A DNA stretch of 64,000 bases from Eurosta solidaginis (taxonomy: Eukaryota > Arthropoda > Insecta > Diptera > Tephritidae), in contig NC_090320.1 in the NCBI RefSeq assembly GCF_040869045.1, positions 248,434,978 through 248,498,977 on the forward strand, in the 5' to 3' direction. The notes under the pieces are model-generated. The model ran no database searches and had not been told where the DNA came from. It worked only from the letters and a program-made list of their open reading frames with translations. Made by a program: the position numbers and the translations under genes. Of this stretch, positions 22,991 through 34,874 are shown piece after piece. Numbering within the stretch: position 1 is the stretch's first letter; every line of letters begins with the position of its first letter.

Positions 22991-24465
22991 CTCTGAGTTG
23001 GGATTTGCAGATGGAGAAAAACTTGGTCTCCATTGATGCTACCTTGTTGTGCAGCGGAAAAAATCGATAGGCGGTTAAGCGCCAATTACCGATGAAGAAA
23101 CAGTAACGTTTGTGCTATGGCGCAAATGTAGCTATTCTTTTTCTTTCAAGAAGGAAGGCACACTTTTGCAAGATTAGCGTATTGTTCAGATTTTGCTGAT
23201 CTTAGTCTGATGCCGCACTGTAAATGTTTAGTCACATTGTCGATTTCAGGCTTACATCTTTTGCACAATACGCTTTTACGTGCTGCTAAAAAGGCGATCA
23301 CTAGCGCAGTGAGCGGGTTTGCCTTTCTTGTGGATTTTGTAGATGACTCTAAAATAATAATGGATAGGCATACGCTCGTCTGACTATATCTTGTATAGTT
23401 TGTATAGCGTTGGTAAAGAGCGACCACCACCACCTTTCTATAATTTTTTATCCGGGACATTACCACGCCTACTCCGTCGTCAGGGATTAAAGTATCTCAC
23501 ACACACTCGTACGTTGGTTAAAATATCCCTAATATTATTTCCGCAGAAATCTGCCCTCCTCCATTCACCAGATATTGTGGAATAATTTTCGAGCATGGAG
23601 ATGGAGCTCCTCTTACCCACGGCGTAACAATAACGCTCCTATATACCGCGCATTGCTGGGCTCATACGTATTGTGTTACTATAGGCAGCGACTTTCGATC
23701 GACGTATCTAATTGCTGCAGTTAATTACCCGGACGGGATGAAAAGCTTTGGCGGCGGTACGTAGTTAGTATCAGTGTGCTCTCACAGCTCGTTTATATAG
23801 TTTGGCCGGTTCGCCTTTCCAAGAGGATACTATCTGATCGATATAGCTTTGGGTTCTTCGATCAGGAAATGTCTAAGTTGGTTGGTGTTTCTTTTTGTAG
23901 TGGAATTGATTCTGCAGATTACCCTATTTTGAGCTGTGCCGAAGTCAATCAACTTCACCCTTTGAATAATGCTATATTTTCGAGACTGAAATTTCCGACT
24001 GTATCATCAAAGAATCCTTCCTGGTCCACCTTGGCATTTGACTTACTACTAAGGCTTGAGGTGCATACTAGTTGCAAGGTGGCATACTACTAGTAGATCT
24101 ACTGCGGGGAATATATGCGTGACTATGTGTGGCAAGTGGAAAAGAAGAAGAAAACCTGGCAAAACATGTTTGCAAAATTGGTCTAGCTCTTGGCGTTGTG
24201 TGGCAAATAAAAATTTCTGCATAGTGGAATAAAAGGAAGGAGGTTGTAGGGAAATTGAGACGGGTGGTAGTAAAGTGAGAGCAGCAGGACGAAACGGGTT
24301 TTTTAGTTATTGAAATGGTTAAGTGAAGAAAAATGTCGAAAACAACTTAGGAATTAATTAATGGGTAGTTGCTACGAGAAAATGGTGAATGATACTTAAC
24401 AGAAAAGCGTTGGGCAGCATTGAGGCAAAAATAAAATAAATTAACATTAGGAGCTTTAAAAATTT
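22991..24465. other. long stretch without recognised gene
   Basis: A 105-codon ORF (23776-24093, +) and a 106-codon ORF (23146-23466, -) have no family I can identify. 'gcggttaagcgccaatta' at about 23073 equals the last bases of RTE elements and may be a tiny relic. Coding status is unsupported. Confidence 0.35.
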
Positions 24466-24469
24466 TTGA

Positions 24470-25434
24470 TTTTTATACCTTTAATGAAAATGAAATGGTA
24501 TATTAATTTCGTCATGAAACCGAAAATTGTAAGTCCTTAAAGGAAAATAGATAGACCCACCATTAGGTATACCGAAATAATCAGAATGAAGAGCTGAGTT
24601 GATTTAGCCATGTCCGTCTGTCTGTCTGTCCGTCTGTCTGTTTGTATGCAAACTAGTCCCTCAATTTTTGAGATATCTTGATAAAATTTGGTGAGCGGGT
24701 GTATTTGGGTGTCCGATTAGCCATTTGTCGGAACCGACCGGATCGGACCACTATAGCATATATCCTCCATACAACCGATTTTTCAGAAAAAGAGGATTTT
24801 TGTAATATCTTACCCAATTTAACATATTGAAGCTTCAAACTTCACCATATACTTTCGTATATTGCACGTATTGTTGCCTGAAAAAAATTGATGAGATCGG
24901 TCGTATATATAGTATATATCCCCCACAACCGATTGTTCAGATAAGGAACTTTTCGTAATTACTGCCCTACTTTAAGAGCTAAAGGCTTCAAATTTCAACG
25001 AATCCTTACGTATATAGCATACATTGTTGTCTGAAAAAATCATAGAGATCGGTGGTACATATATTATATACCCCATATAAACTGTATTCTTTTGCCCCTT
25101 TTTTACGGCTAGAAGCTTCAAAATTCAAAACATTTCATCAAATAGTTACGTTTACGTCATATATTGTTGAAATACGTGATTCGTAGTCATAGTTTTTACA
25201 CGCAGACCACAAAAAACCTGAAACTTTGCATCCTCACACAAAGTACCTACCTATTTGTTATTTTATATTTATCTTAAAGATCGTTTAGGTATGTAGATCT
25301 GTTCACTAGATATTTCTTATCTTATACATCCGATTATTCGGAGATTACGAACGGGATAAGTTTATTGTTCAGCCCCATTCATGAAAGGTATGAAGTCTTC
25401 GGCATAGCCGTAGACAGTCCCGTCCTTACTTGTT
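24470..25434 (+). mobile_element. second Helentron-like family
   Basis: Starts TTTTTATACCTTTAATG. It contains 'gatttagccatgtccgtc' with (GTCT)n at about 24606-24643 and about three diverged internal units of roughly 130 bp ('acaaccgatt.ttcaga', 'gcttcaaa.ttca', 'gagatcggt'). Near the 3' end lies CATGAAAGGTAT, the inverse of the start with one mismatch, then a CTTCGGC...GCCGTAG hairpin and CCGTCCTTACTTGTT. The last dozen bases match the ends of the five larger copies although the interiors differ. Non-coding. Confidence 0.72.
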
Positions 25435-25832
25435 TCTTTTTCACTATTCCATTTTTGGGATAAACATTTCCTGTAGGCAGGACTCAACTTTGTTGTTAGG
25501 ACTGCGCATTTAGGAATCTGTTTTTTTAAACTAAACCCACTAAAAAATCTGCATGGTATAGGAATTTAGAGGTGAACACGTTTGGTAATTTTTGACAGAA
25601 ACATAAATTTTTTGAAGTCTAATTGTATGTAAAGATTACGGCTAATATTGAAACTTTGCTACATCGGATAAATTGAAAATTAGCAATTTTAAAAATTTTT
25701 TGTGGGAGCGATACTTTTCTACTACACTTGAATGCAAATTAAACAAAAAAAAACCGTTGTGATCCTTTATTTCACCACGAAGCTGCGGCTTGCTAAGCAT
25801 CAGCATGGGCTTGTAAAATTATATAGCAACGC
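25435..25832. other. AT-rich spacer before Transib
   Basis: No features except the CGACG at 25833-25837 that follows it, the left target duplication of the Transib element. Confidence 0.5.
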
Positions 25833-26599
25833 CGACGCACAGTGGCGCCTATGCCGTTAAAGCATGGCAAAAATCCAAAAAATCATGAAAGCGTTCGCTA
25901 AATCTAATACATGTTTCTAATAGAGAATTTTCCAGGGATCAAGAATATACAACTGTTTTTTCACAAAAAAAATTCACAGAAAAATTTGAAAATTTTCTTC
26001 TTTTTCCTTGTATTTAAAATGGTTTTGTGAGTAAATAAGGCGGCCGGTTCTAGCTTTCTTGTATAGCAATTAAAGATAATTTAATTTAGGATTGAAGCAA
26101 AAAAAAATTGTTTTTTTTGTTAAAAGTTGGCGGATATACCTGTTTTTCGAAATGCCCCTTTTTAAAACTTTGATGGAAAAAAATGTTAAAATATGTGCTC
26201 CGTCAAATTAACAGTAGTTATTTGTGAAATATTCAGTTACCTAAATTCATAAAGTCTACCTGCGTCCAGCTGCAACTTCACTTTTTACATCAAATAAAGT
26301 TAAACAACCTTGGGCATAAATACGCGCCTGAGCAGGTATATATAATTCAGTACGGCCGTAAGGTCGTTTTTGTTATTGGAACTTGTTAACAACATACATT
26401 TTTTTAGTTACGAATTGTATACCTGAAATTCATTTTAATAATTTGAGTGTGTATATAAAGCTATCCATCATACAAAGCACATTATCATTCGTCTTTTGGA
26501 GATTAAGAAACTAAGTATTCTGTTTACTTAAATAAAGTGAATAGCATTTTTAAATATAGTTCACAGTTTAATATTTAGTCAGATACACTCGAAGCCAAT

Positions 26600-28364
26600 T
26601 CTAATATGTATCTAAAAAACTCGAAACTATTTGCGGTGTTTAAATCTACAAAGCCAAGACGGGACTTCGTTGAGGCTAATATGAGAGAATTAGCGAGTGA
26701 AACAAGCATTATATGAAAGGAAGGCCTGGAAGAAAAAATTGGTTTACAATACATTATGATAGAAAGAAAATGGAAGGAGGTCTTTCGTAACAATTTAAAA
26801 TTTCTAAGTAAGCATGAAAAGTGGGTATCTGACAAAACTTTTTTGCACGAAGAAACGCCTAGCACGTCAACAAATCCAACTAGAGGGAGACCAACAAAAC
26901 CCATAGAATAGTGTTCTACCTACACAAAGAAAAGGAAGCTGTCTGATACCACAAAAGCTTTGGCCACGACTCATCTTTCAGAAGCACTGGCTATTAAATA
27001 TAAAAAAGACGTAGAAAACGTGAAGTCTCATATAACAGAAGCAGTTCCGTTAGCAAGTCCAGTGCGACCGATGAGGATCAAAAACAGCATTTCCACACCA
27101 CCAAATACGCTACCTAGGAAATACACTCCCGAAGAAGCTTTGGCGCTGTTTATAGATCTCGGTTTAACGAAGAAAAAATATATTATATTGCGTAAGTCAT
27201 TATTGCAACGTGATGCCGATATTTTACCTGGATGCATAAAAATTACTCAAGCCAAGAAAGAAGCAGTTTCTCTAAGTCCCAAAATAACCGAAGTATCAGC
27301 TGAAATTGAGCTGCAAAACCTAATGGATCATACGTCTACACGACTCCTTCAAAGTTTTACTGAAGAAAAGTTGAAATCACTGCCAAAGGAGCTAGTATTG
27401 ATAACTAAGTGGGGCTGTGATCGATCATCAGGACAAAGCGCATATAAACAAAGAATAAATGTAGACGATGAAACAGTTACAGATAGTAATATGTTTATGG
27501 CTTCTATTGTTCCATTACGAATAAAAGATGAAGCTTCAGAATACTGGAAAAATCCACGTCCGTCATCAACTATATTGTGCCGCCCGATATTATTTAAATA
27601 CGAGAATGAGTCTTGAAAATCTTGATGACTCAATAACTGACGAACTAAATTATGAGTATGGAATATCTCCTTTGCATGCTAGGATAAGATATATGGAATT
27701 TGTTATGAAGCTGGCTTATACACTACCACAACAAGGTGAAGTTTTCGACGACAACACAACATGTAAAGAGAAACAAAACAGGAGAAAAAAAATAATTCAG
27801 GATGCATTCTATAAACAGATTGGCCTTAGATTTCACTGTCCAAAGTCTGGATACGGAAATACAAATGATGGTAACTCCACAAGAAGATTTTTTGAAAACG
27901 ATGAAGTGACTGCTCGCATAACAGGAGTTGATAGCGATATTGTGAAATGATTGGGAGTAATTTTAAATATTTTAAACTGCCATGAACCAGTTAATGGACC
28001 CAAATTTGGAGAATATGTATCTAAAACTACAGATTTGCAGCATCAAAAGTAACCTGAGAAGAAACTTACACCAACGGTACATAAAATTTTAGCACATGGA
28101 AAAGATTTAATAGAGTACCAGTGCTTACCATTGGGAGAATTGTCTGAAGAAGCTCAAGAATCTAAAAACAAGGACTACAAAATATATAGATGTATGAACA
28201 CATGCAAAGTATCACGAGTTAGACAAAACGAAGACCTTTTCAACATGTTAGCTATCTCTTCTGATCCAGTCATGTCATCTATGACGTATGTAAGAACACA
28301 AAAAGATCTTACAGATGCGTATAGCTCAGAAATGGTTCCAGTAACGATGACTAAGTTAAGATAA
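26600..28364 (+). pseudogene. Transib transposase pseudogene
   Basis: In one frame from about 26600 the translation follows the family order: a GRPTKPIE / CSTYTKKRK linker, EALALFIDLGLTKKKYI, WGCDRSSGQSAYKQR (catalytic Asp at 27419-27421; family WGFDGSSG), SMVPL-like MASIVPLRIK, and WKNPRPSSTILCRPI. After a one-base frameshift at about 27612 it continues with GISPLHARIRYMEF, GYGNTNDGNSTRRFF, TVHKILAHGKDLI and LSEEAQESKNKDYK (the conserved acidic C-terminal block) to a final TAA. Disruptions are TGA 26714, TAG 26909, the frameshift, TGA 27948 and TAA 28050. It is non-functional, but most family motifs remain legible. Likely nuclear when active. Confidence 0.9.
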
Positions 28365-28570
28365 AATAAGTTTCTCACTTCTTATCACAACAATGAAAAA
28401 GAGATTTACTAATCAATTTTGTTACTTTACTGAAAAATAAGATATCTATGTACAAGTAAATTTTTTATTTCAAAAAAAAGAATTAATTTAGTAATTTATA
28501 AATATATATTTTTCGTTATTGCATTTCTCTAAAGTTTATCAAATTTATTTTAAAGCTTATGCATTTCGCC

Positions 28571-28990
28571 TTCAAACGAGTATTAAATTTTTATAGAAAT
28601 CAATACGTCTATCGAGTTTGGTACAAATTGGTAAAGTGGTTACTAAGATCAAACTTTTTAGCACAAATGGGCAGTAACACTCCCTTTTTCCAAAATTCGT
28701 TGGCTCAAATAAAATTTCATTGAACCACTTTCAATAACTTTTAGTTATTAACAAAATACATATTTGGCTTGTAAATTAAAAAAAAAAAAAAACATGTAAA
28801 ATTGTACGATGAATTTTGAAGCACCTTGCTATTGTGGCACCAAAAATGGACATTTGCGTTTTATAAGAGTATTGCCATTTAAAAGAAACAATACGTCTAT
28901 CGATTTGGGTAGTTATTGATTACGTGACTACTTAGATACAACTTTTTATCATAAGTGGGCAGCACCACGCTATCTTATCAAAATCATTAG
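28571..28990 (+). repeat. diverged direct repeat within Transib 3' region
   Basis: 'aatacgtctatcga.tttgg' followed by 'aactttttagcacaaatgggcagtaacac' (28601-28680) is echoed as 'aatacgtctatcgatttgg' and 'aactttttatcataagtgggcagcaccac' (28889-28969), about 290 bp apart. It may be subterminal repeats of the transposon. Confidence 0.6.
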
Positions 28991-29299
28991 TTTATCTTAT
29001 TTAATGCTTAAATACGTCAATATAAGACAAATCTCATTTTATTTTTTTTTATTTTTTTCTAAAAACATTTTGTTTTTGCATTTTTCTAAAAATTTTCGAC
29101 TTTGACGAATTTTTTTGGCATTCTGAGCTTTCACGCAATAAAACTTCAAATAATTAGCTTTCATTTGCATATGAAATTTTTAAAATATCTTCATTGGTTC
29201 AAAAGTTATGATTTTTGCAAAGAAAAAACTCAAAAGGCGCCACTGTGCGACGCACTAAGTGTCACTAATATCCAAATAAACTATGGGTTCATCCAAGAA

Positions 29300-29900
29300 A
29301 TCCATCAAAGAACAATACCCGTGACGTTTAAACTGTCAACGCTTTTGATATGGTGAATCACGACGCGTTACTGTAAGACTTGGAAGGATCTACTCTGCCT
29401 GCTTGTCTCAAAAGTTGCATTGCAAACTATTTGAATTGTCTGCGAGCATCGGTCCAGTTTTGGAAACGGAACATCAAAACTAAGAAGAATTATACATGAG
29501 GTGCCGCCGGGTGGTGTCCTATCCCGACTTTTGTACAATTTTTACATCTCGAAGCTCCCTGCACCACCAGAAAGAGTCACCATTGTTTCCAAACCGATGA
29601 CTAATTATGACAACAGATTCTGGCCTTTCCATTAGTGATCAAGTCCACGCCAAAAATGAACTAAATTTGTATGCTAATGAAGCCAGAATTTTACCTTAAA
29701 GTTAGCCCCTTAGAAAGTAATAGGCCAGCCACTGTTGTTCTACGCATTTCCGACTCGGTCACCGTGCTTAAGAGAAACAAAACTGAAGAAAGCTGCAGGA
29801 GGCCCGTTAAAATATCGCGGTTACCTTATGACGTCGGAACATCATCTCCTCATAGAGGGGAGACTACAAATGACGCTAAACTAAACGACAAATAATGCTG
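29300..29900 (+). pseudogene. Jockey-type reverse transcriptase relic
   Basis: The translation gives NAFDMVNHDALL (RT motif A region), DLEGSTLPACLKSCIANYLN, ASVQF, and a frame-shifted version of the 'GVPQGGVLSPLLFNFYISKLP' block ('gaggtgccgccgggtggtgtcctatcccgacttttgtac'). A 'YADD' homologue is lost ('ccgatgactaattatgac'). Many stops and frame changes. It starts just outside the right target duplication of Transib. A clade-level call only. Confidence 0.75.
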
Positions 29901-30089
29901 GCTAAATTTCCAGAACCTGAGAATCCTAACAAACAACTAATTGATGCGATCCCGCCTCCCAGTGACATAAAGAGATGTATTCACAATCACTACGTACAGA
30001 TCCGGCAAACGAGAACTCTGCCGTTTGAACTAGCCTCATTCCAAACAAATCGGTAGTCTTATCTAATGTTAAATATATTTATTTTAGTA

Positions 30090-30855
30090 CTAGCAGATCC
30101 GGCAGACGTTGTTCTGCCCTATATTTGGCCTACCTGCATACATTTTAAAAAGCTTTTTCCGTCTAACTCTGCCCTCCCCCTCTTCACTTTATCCTAATCC
30201 TTTTATTCACTCCTCCCTCCGTCTTTTTCGCTTCATCTATCTCGATCTTCGTCTCATTCTATCTCTCTCTCAGTCTATGTCTTTTGTTCCAGTCCCAGTC
30301 CCAGTCCCACTCCGAGTCTCAGTCCCAGCCCTAGTCCTAATCCCAGTCCCAGTCCCTCTCTGGTCGGAAAAATGGATCGTAAACACGAATATAGGCAAAT
30401 TTATATACCAAATTTCAGGCAAATCGAATAAGACGTATGTAAATAGGTATGTGGGTATTATTAATTCATGTCTCTATTTCGGCTTCGCATGCATATTTAT
30501 CAGTTTTGACAGGTTGATGCGACTAAATCGAATATCACAATGAAAATTACTTTAGAGCTCTCAGCAACAGCTTTCATTTGATATCAATATTGCCCACACA
30601 TTCTAGGTGTATCGGGGCCATGTTTTGGCCTATATCTCGAAACCCTAGTCACCCAGCGGTATAATATATTACTCTGTACTAAAGCAATCATCAACAGCTT
30701 TCATTTTTTATCCATATTCTATAAACACATTCCAGGGGTACCCTTGTCCACGTTTGAACAAAATCGACTGACGCCTCTCTTCAAACACCGGTGACCAACT
30801 ACATAACACACATTTTAGCCTTTCCTTTTATATATATATAGATGAGATATAAGCT
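30090..30855 (+). mobile_element. tandem-repeat element, TAGCAGACC family, copy 2
   Basis: Begins TAGCAGATCCGGCAGACGTT. It has the C/T-rich zone, a run of TCCCAG hexamers (30290-30355), 'atatcacaatgaaaatta', then about two monomers of the 115-bp repeat, and a T/A-rich tail (ttttatatatatatagatgag). The 144-codon ORF over it is repeat translation. At 30880-30985 follows a different repeat tail (aaatcggttcagtagtttaggag). Confidence 0.65.
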
Positions 30856-30989
30856 ACCCTATATTTCAAGTTAGATCAAACTACACACAGGGTGCAAAAC
30901 AAATTCAAAATCGGTTCAGTAGTTTAGGAGTCCATCGCGGACAAACATAGTGACACGTGATTTTAAATAAAGATTAATTCTTTTGTTCT

Positions 30990-32290
30990 GCCACGTACGT
31001 CAAATTACGAACCAAAACTAATTTGTTGATATTCACTGTGGTAGCATGAAATGTCATCATTCCAGCTAAAGTCAAACAATTAAGATGGCTGACTACGTCA
31101 AAGAGTGTTTTCACCTCGTATACTTATACCATGAAAATCTGTGTATTCTGCTCCAACTATAACCTTGGACGAGTAGTCTGGTAAGTTTTAGTTGAATGCA
31201 TAATATTAATTGGAATTTTAAAGTTTTTTCCCATGAAGCTGCGTTCAATTTACAGTTAAATATATTTATATTGATTATTTTTGGCACCGTCTAGACAGCG
31301 GGCTTCTCTTTGGGAGAGGTTGATTATCAGTGGCATACAACCCACCAAGTAAATGGCTCTGTATAGTAAAAGCATAACGGCACCAGTGATTGACTTAACC
31401 ATTTTTCTTAAGTAATTAAAAGATTATAAATATTTTGAAATTTTTTTAGTTACATAAGTAGTATTTGTAATTAGACATACTTACATATGACTACATCATT
31501 ATTTATGATCACTACTGTCAGTCTGCACTTATTACAAGCGCATATGTACATACATATGTTCAATACATATTAACACATGTTTATATGCTTTTTTTCAAAA
31601 CACTTATCACACAGCAGGTGACAAAAACATATTGATGGGTATCCATCAACAGCGGCGCCTGACTGCCAAATGTTAATTGTTGCATCACTTGTTGCAACAT
31701 TAAATACCTACATACATACATAGATATGTATACACTTCTTATAACATCACTCCTTACCACAAAAACAAAAGCAATTGACCACTTAAATAATGGTTAAAGA
31801 GAAATCGTAAAATATTTACGAATTGTTTTAGAAATTACACGGAAATCTTCACATTGAACAATAATCAACAAAATGTAATTAATAATCTTTAGAGGCTTCA
31901 TGGGTGTTAATACCGTCATACATACATACATACATACAAACGTATGAGTATTTTATATTGTTTTATTGGTGCGGTGCAACTTTGTTTTCGCGCTTTGGTT
32001 TGTCAGATGTGGGCAAAATTTATAGCGAGCTGGTAGCAAAACGGTGGCGAAAACCTTACATAATATTTTTCCATAAAATTTCGATTTAAGCATTAAAATA
32101 ATTTGTGAGAAGTTGGAGAATCGTTTGATGAATTAAGTATATTTGATAAGCTTGTCTCATCTGATCCCGAAGCGATCGGTCAGGTTTTTTGGAACCCTAT
32201 TGCTCTTGAGATTTGCTGGGAAAAGATACCAAGTGTTGAGTACCATATGGGTCGAAGTTGGACGTAAAGGTTGATGGGGGGTCTTTTGTC
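30990..32290. other. AT-rich spacer
   Basis: A (CATA)n microsatellite lies at 31917-31937. No gene or family recognised otherwise. Confidence 0.5.
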
Positions 32291-33139
32291 AAGAGCTAAA
32301 TATAAGTAGCATGTTTAAGTTGGCTGATCACTGCAGTGTATTCCAAGCGGAAGTTGCTGCGATTAAGGATTCGGTGGATGAAATGCTATCCAGTGCTAAT
32401 ACGTTTAGGGAATTCAACATCTACTCTGATAGCCAAGTGGCTATCAAGGCTTTGCAACTACAGTGCGATCGAGGGTGGTCTGGGAGTGCCTCACCTCGCT
32501 TGCGATTGCATCGAACTATTTTATAATTAAGATTATGTGGGTCCAGGGCCATAGTGATATACCGGGCAACTAACAAGCGGGTCTCTTAGCCCGCATCGGT
32601 ACAACTGAACAGGATGAAGGTCGCTGTAGGGATTTCGGGATTCCACTGGCTACATGTGGTTTGCTTCCACATAGCTGGGCCTCGAGTAAGCTCAGCAAAC
32701 GTTGGGCGGACACCACCTCCTGCAGGGTAGCAAGATCTTTCTGGTCGAAAGTGGATGGCAGGAAGTCTGCCGAAACAATTGGGTTCACTATCATTGGTCA
32801 TTTGTGTTTTGACAGGGCACTGTCCCATGAGTATACATGCAGTATGGCTCAATATACTGGAAACTCCATTCTGCTGCAGTGTATGAAGGATGATGAGGAA
32901 TCATCAAATCACTTTATGTTTGAAAGTACTTCGGTCGCGACTCACTTGGATCTCCTAAGGATTTATCCAAGTTTGAGATCGGTATCATTTGGAACTTTAT
33001 CGTTGCTACCCAGCGATTCTCTAAGTACTAAGTCCTACGTCACCGTTATTTTACTGTATGTGGTATCACAACGGACCTTTATGTTGTCCATGTGAGGTAC
33101 CCTTATCAGGGCAGCTACCACCTAACCTAACCTAACCTG
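32290..33139 (+). pseudogene. non-LTR retrotransposon 3' relic with RNase H
   Basis: 32311-32490 encodes an RNase H-like segment: CSVFQAEVAAIKDSVDEML, then FNIYSDSQVAIKALQ. The conserved QAE glutamate and SDSQ aspartate are both present. The frame then breaks. 32661-33095 continues with a C-terminal region ('KRWADTTSCRVARSFWSKVD', 'GRKSAETIGFTIIGHLC') typical of the tail of I/LOA/R1-group ORF2. It ends in 'ggcagctaccac' plus CTAACCTAACC at 33119-33138, the terminal tail of such elements in flies. 5' truncated and frameshifted. Confidence 0.75.
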
Positions 33140-33829
33140 AGTACCATATTGCAGTACAAGCTAGACAGTAGGGAGGGATTTTTTACGCTGAATATTACTA
33201 GAATTGGACGTCATTTACATTTGATATTAAGAATACTTAAAAATAATAATGTAATTGGTCAAGACCGAATACTTACGGCAGATCTTTCAAGGAGATGGTA
33301 GTCCTTTTCAGGTCATGAATACGATACGTTGCGGTACTCATACCTAAGAATACTTCTGTTATTACCGAGGGAATGATTTGAAATGTTTATCTCTTCTATT
33401 GTACTTAACTATTTTGCACGACAAGGTACCTGTCATAGTCCACTGTGAAATCCGTGACTCCTCTTTTAACTTCTCGGCATTGAAGGTAATACAACAATGT
33501 TGGTGTCAGCTCTTCATCTTCAACAAATCAAACGCTTTGCAAATCCCAAGCCACAAGCGGGCAATGCCTCTAAAAACACATGGATACGCTGTTGAAACCT
33601 ACAAAACGATATGTTCCCTGAACTAATCGCAGACCAGCCTTGAAGTGACTTCTATTGTTTGGTGCACATCAAAGTGGGAGGAAAGTTAGTGGCAGCGTTC
33701 CAGTGGTAGTCTTGGTTGGTTGGTCGCTTGCTGTGCTGCCAGGCCGACGATACCGGGTCCAAGTAACGCTTTAGGCGTCATTTGGATGCAATTCTTCCTG
33801 GAACTAACTAGTTATCATGTACATATAAT

Positions 33830-34640
33830 ACTATTTTTCTAGAGCCATTTAGTTAGATCAATATACCTGTTGATGTCTATTGTGGAGAATTTTAACACCG
33901 CTCTTAGATCGGACAACATTAAATTGCCTAGATTTGGTTGTCTGATATTGACCAGAGCTGAACACTCGCAGATGCAATAGGTGATAGTTTGCAAATCTTT
34001 TCGTTTGCAACCTCTACACCTGTCTTTGAAGACGATTTCTATTCATCTTTCGTGAAGGCCAAAAGGCGATTATCTTAAGTATTTCTCTCCCAGATAATTA
34101 TAGTTAATCCTCTGTTCATTTTTAATTGTAGTCCGGCCAAATTTGTTTGGTGATTCTTCGTGAGCTGGTTGAGTAACAACTTTAAATAGCGGTTTTCATG
34201 AGATAGGTGAGTATGAATCATTTTATTGATGTACGTGGTTGATGTACCGTAACTGCTTCAGTAATTTATAACGATGCACCAATGACCCGGTACCCATGAG
34301 ATTTCAATGGTCGGTTAGTTTGCTGCGTCACACAGCACCTTCTCGCTGTTACCGGCGGCTTTGGAGTAGGTAAATGGTGAATCCAAAGCCATAAGCTATG
34401 TATATGCACGCTGCTCGACTACTTACAGAGTACTCCAGCAGGACCGTCTCTGTTGCCAATACCTCTGCTTGGACGTAAATATGTAGCAGAGCTTGGAAGA
34501 CAGATGAAGACCGCGACATCTACCTGTTCGGAGAAGACCTCTGCACCAAGAGGACAGTCCTTTTTGGATCCTCCAGTTTAGAGTGAGGGGAAATTCTCCT
34601 TACATATCATGACGGCTCGCCAATCAATTCGCGAGAGTAG
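33830..34640 (-). pseudogene. second RNase H-bearing non-LTR relic
   Basis: On the minus strand the same region of ORF2 appears in order. There is 'VQAEVLAT' (RNase H), then 'INYNYLGE', then CRGCKRKDLQTITYCICECS with 'VNIRQPNLGN' and 'DLRAVLKF'. The Cys-rich tail normally reads CxxC...TxxHxxCxCxAL, and here the histidine is replaced by Tyr. Several stops are present. It is older and more decayed than 32290-33139 and in the opposite orientation. Confidence 0.6.
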
Positions 34641-34796
34641 TCTCACCTTACCGATTCTTGTCCAAGTTCAATGTGCCAATGAACCAATTAGCTCGTGGAT
34701 GGCAGTAAATGTTACCTGCGTTTTTGAAAGGTTTAACACTGTCATTGCTGACCTAATATAGATTCTCAAAAGCCTCTTAAGAATAAAAAAATAAGT

Positions 34797-34872
34797 AAAT
34801 ACTTGGCGCGATTTACCTTCGAAGCAATATAGGCAGCGCTTTTCTTCCAAATTGGTGGGACGAAATTAAGAA
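34797..34872 (-). mobile_element. SINE 3' fragment
   Basis: 'cttggcgcgatttaccttcgaagcaatatagg', 'gcttttcttccaaattgg' and 'tgggacgaaat' match the extreme 3' part of the tRNA-derived SINE in minus orientation. Confidence 0.5.
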
Positions 34873-34874
34873 TA

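Larger units (their letters stand above)
25838..29247 (+). mobile_element. full-length Transib DNA transposon
   Basis: A 3,410-bp element bounded by perfect 12-bp terminal inverted repeats, CACAGTGGCGCC at 25838-25849 and GGCGCCACTGTG at 29236-29247. The 5-bp direct repeat CGACG flanks it (25833-25837 and 29248-29252). CAC(A/T)RTG ends and a GC-rich 5-bp duplication are diagnostic of Transib, the superfamily related to RAG1. The interior encodes a broken Transib transposase. The ends begin with CACAGTG and carry GCAAAAATC 22 bp inside on both sides. Two diverged direct repeats occupy the 3' third. Confidence 0.93.

Noticed and set aside
23065..23085. Match to the RTE 3' end (GGTTAAGCGCCAATTA)
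   Set aside because: Only about 17 bases with no (TAAG)n or ORF2 remnant; may be coincidence, so not annotated as an element.
23776..24093. 105-codon plus-strand ORF
   Set aside because: No recognised domain, no conserved context and a stop-limited length expected by chance in 64 kb.
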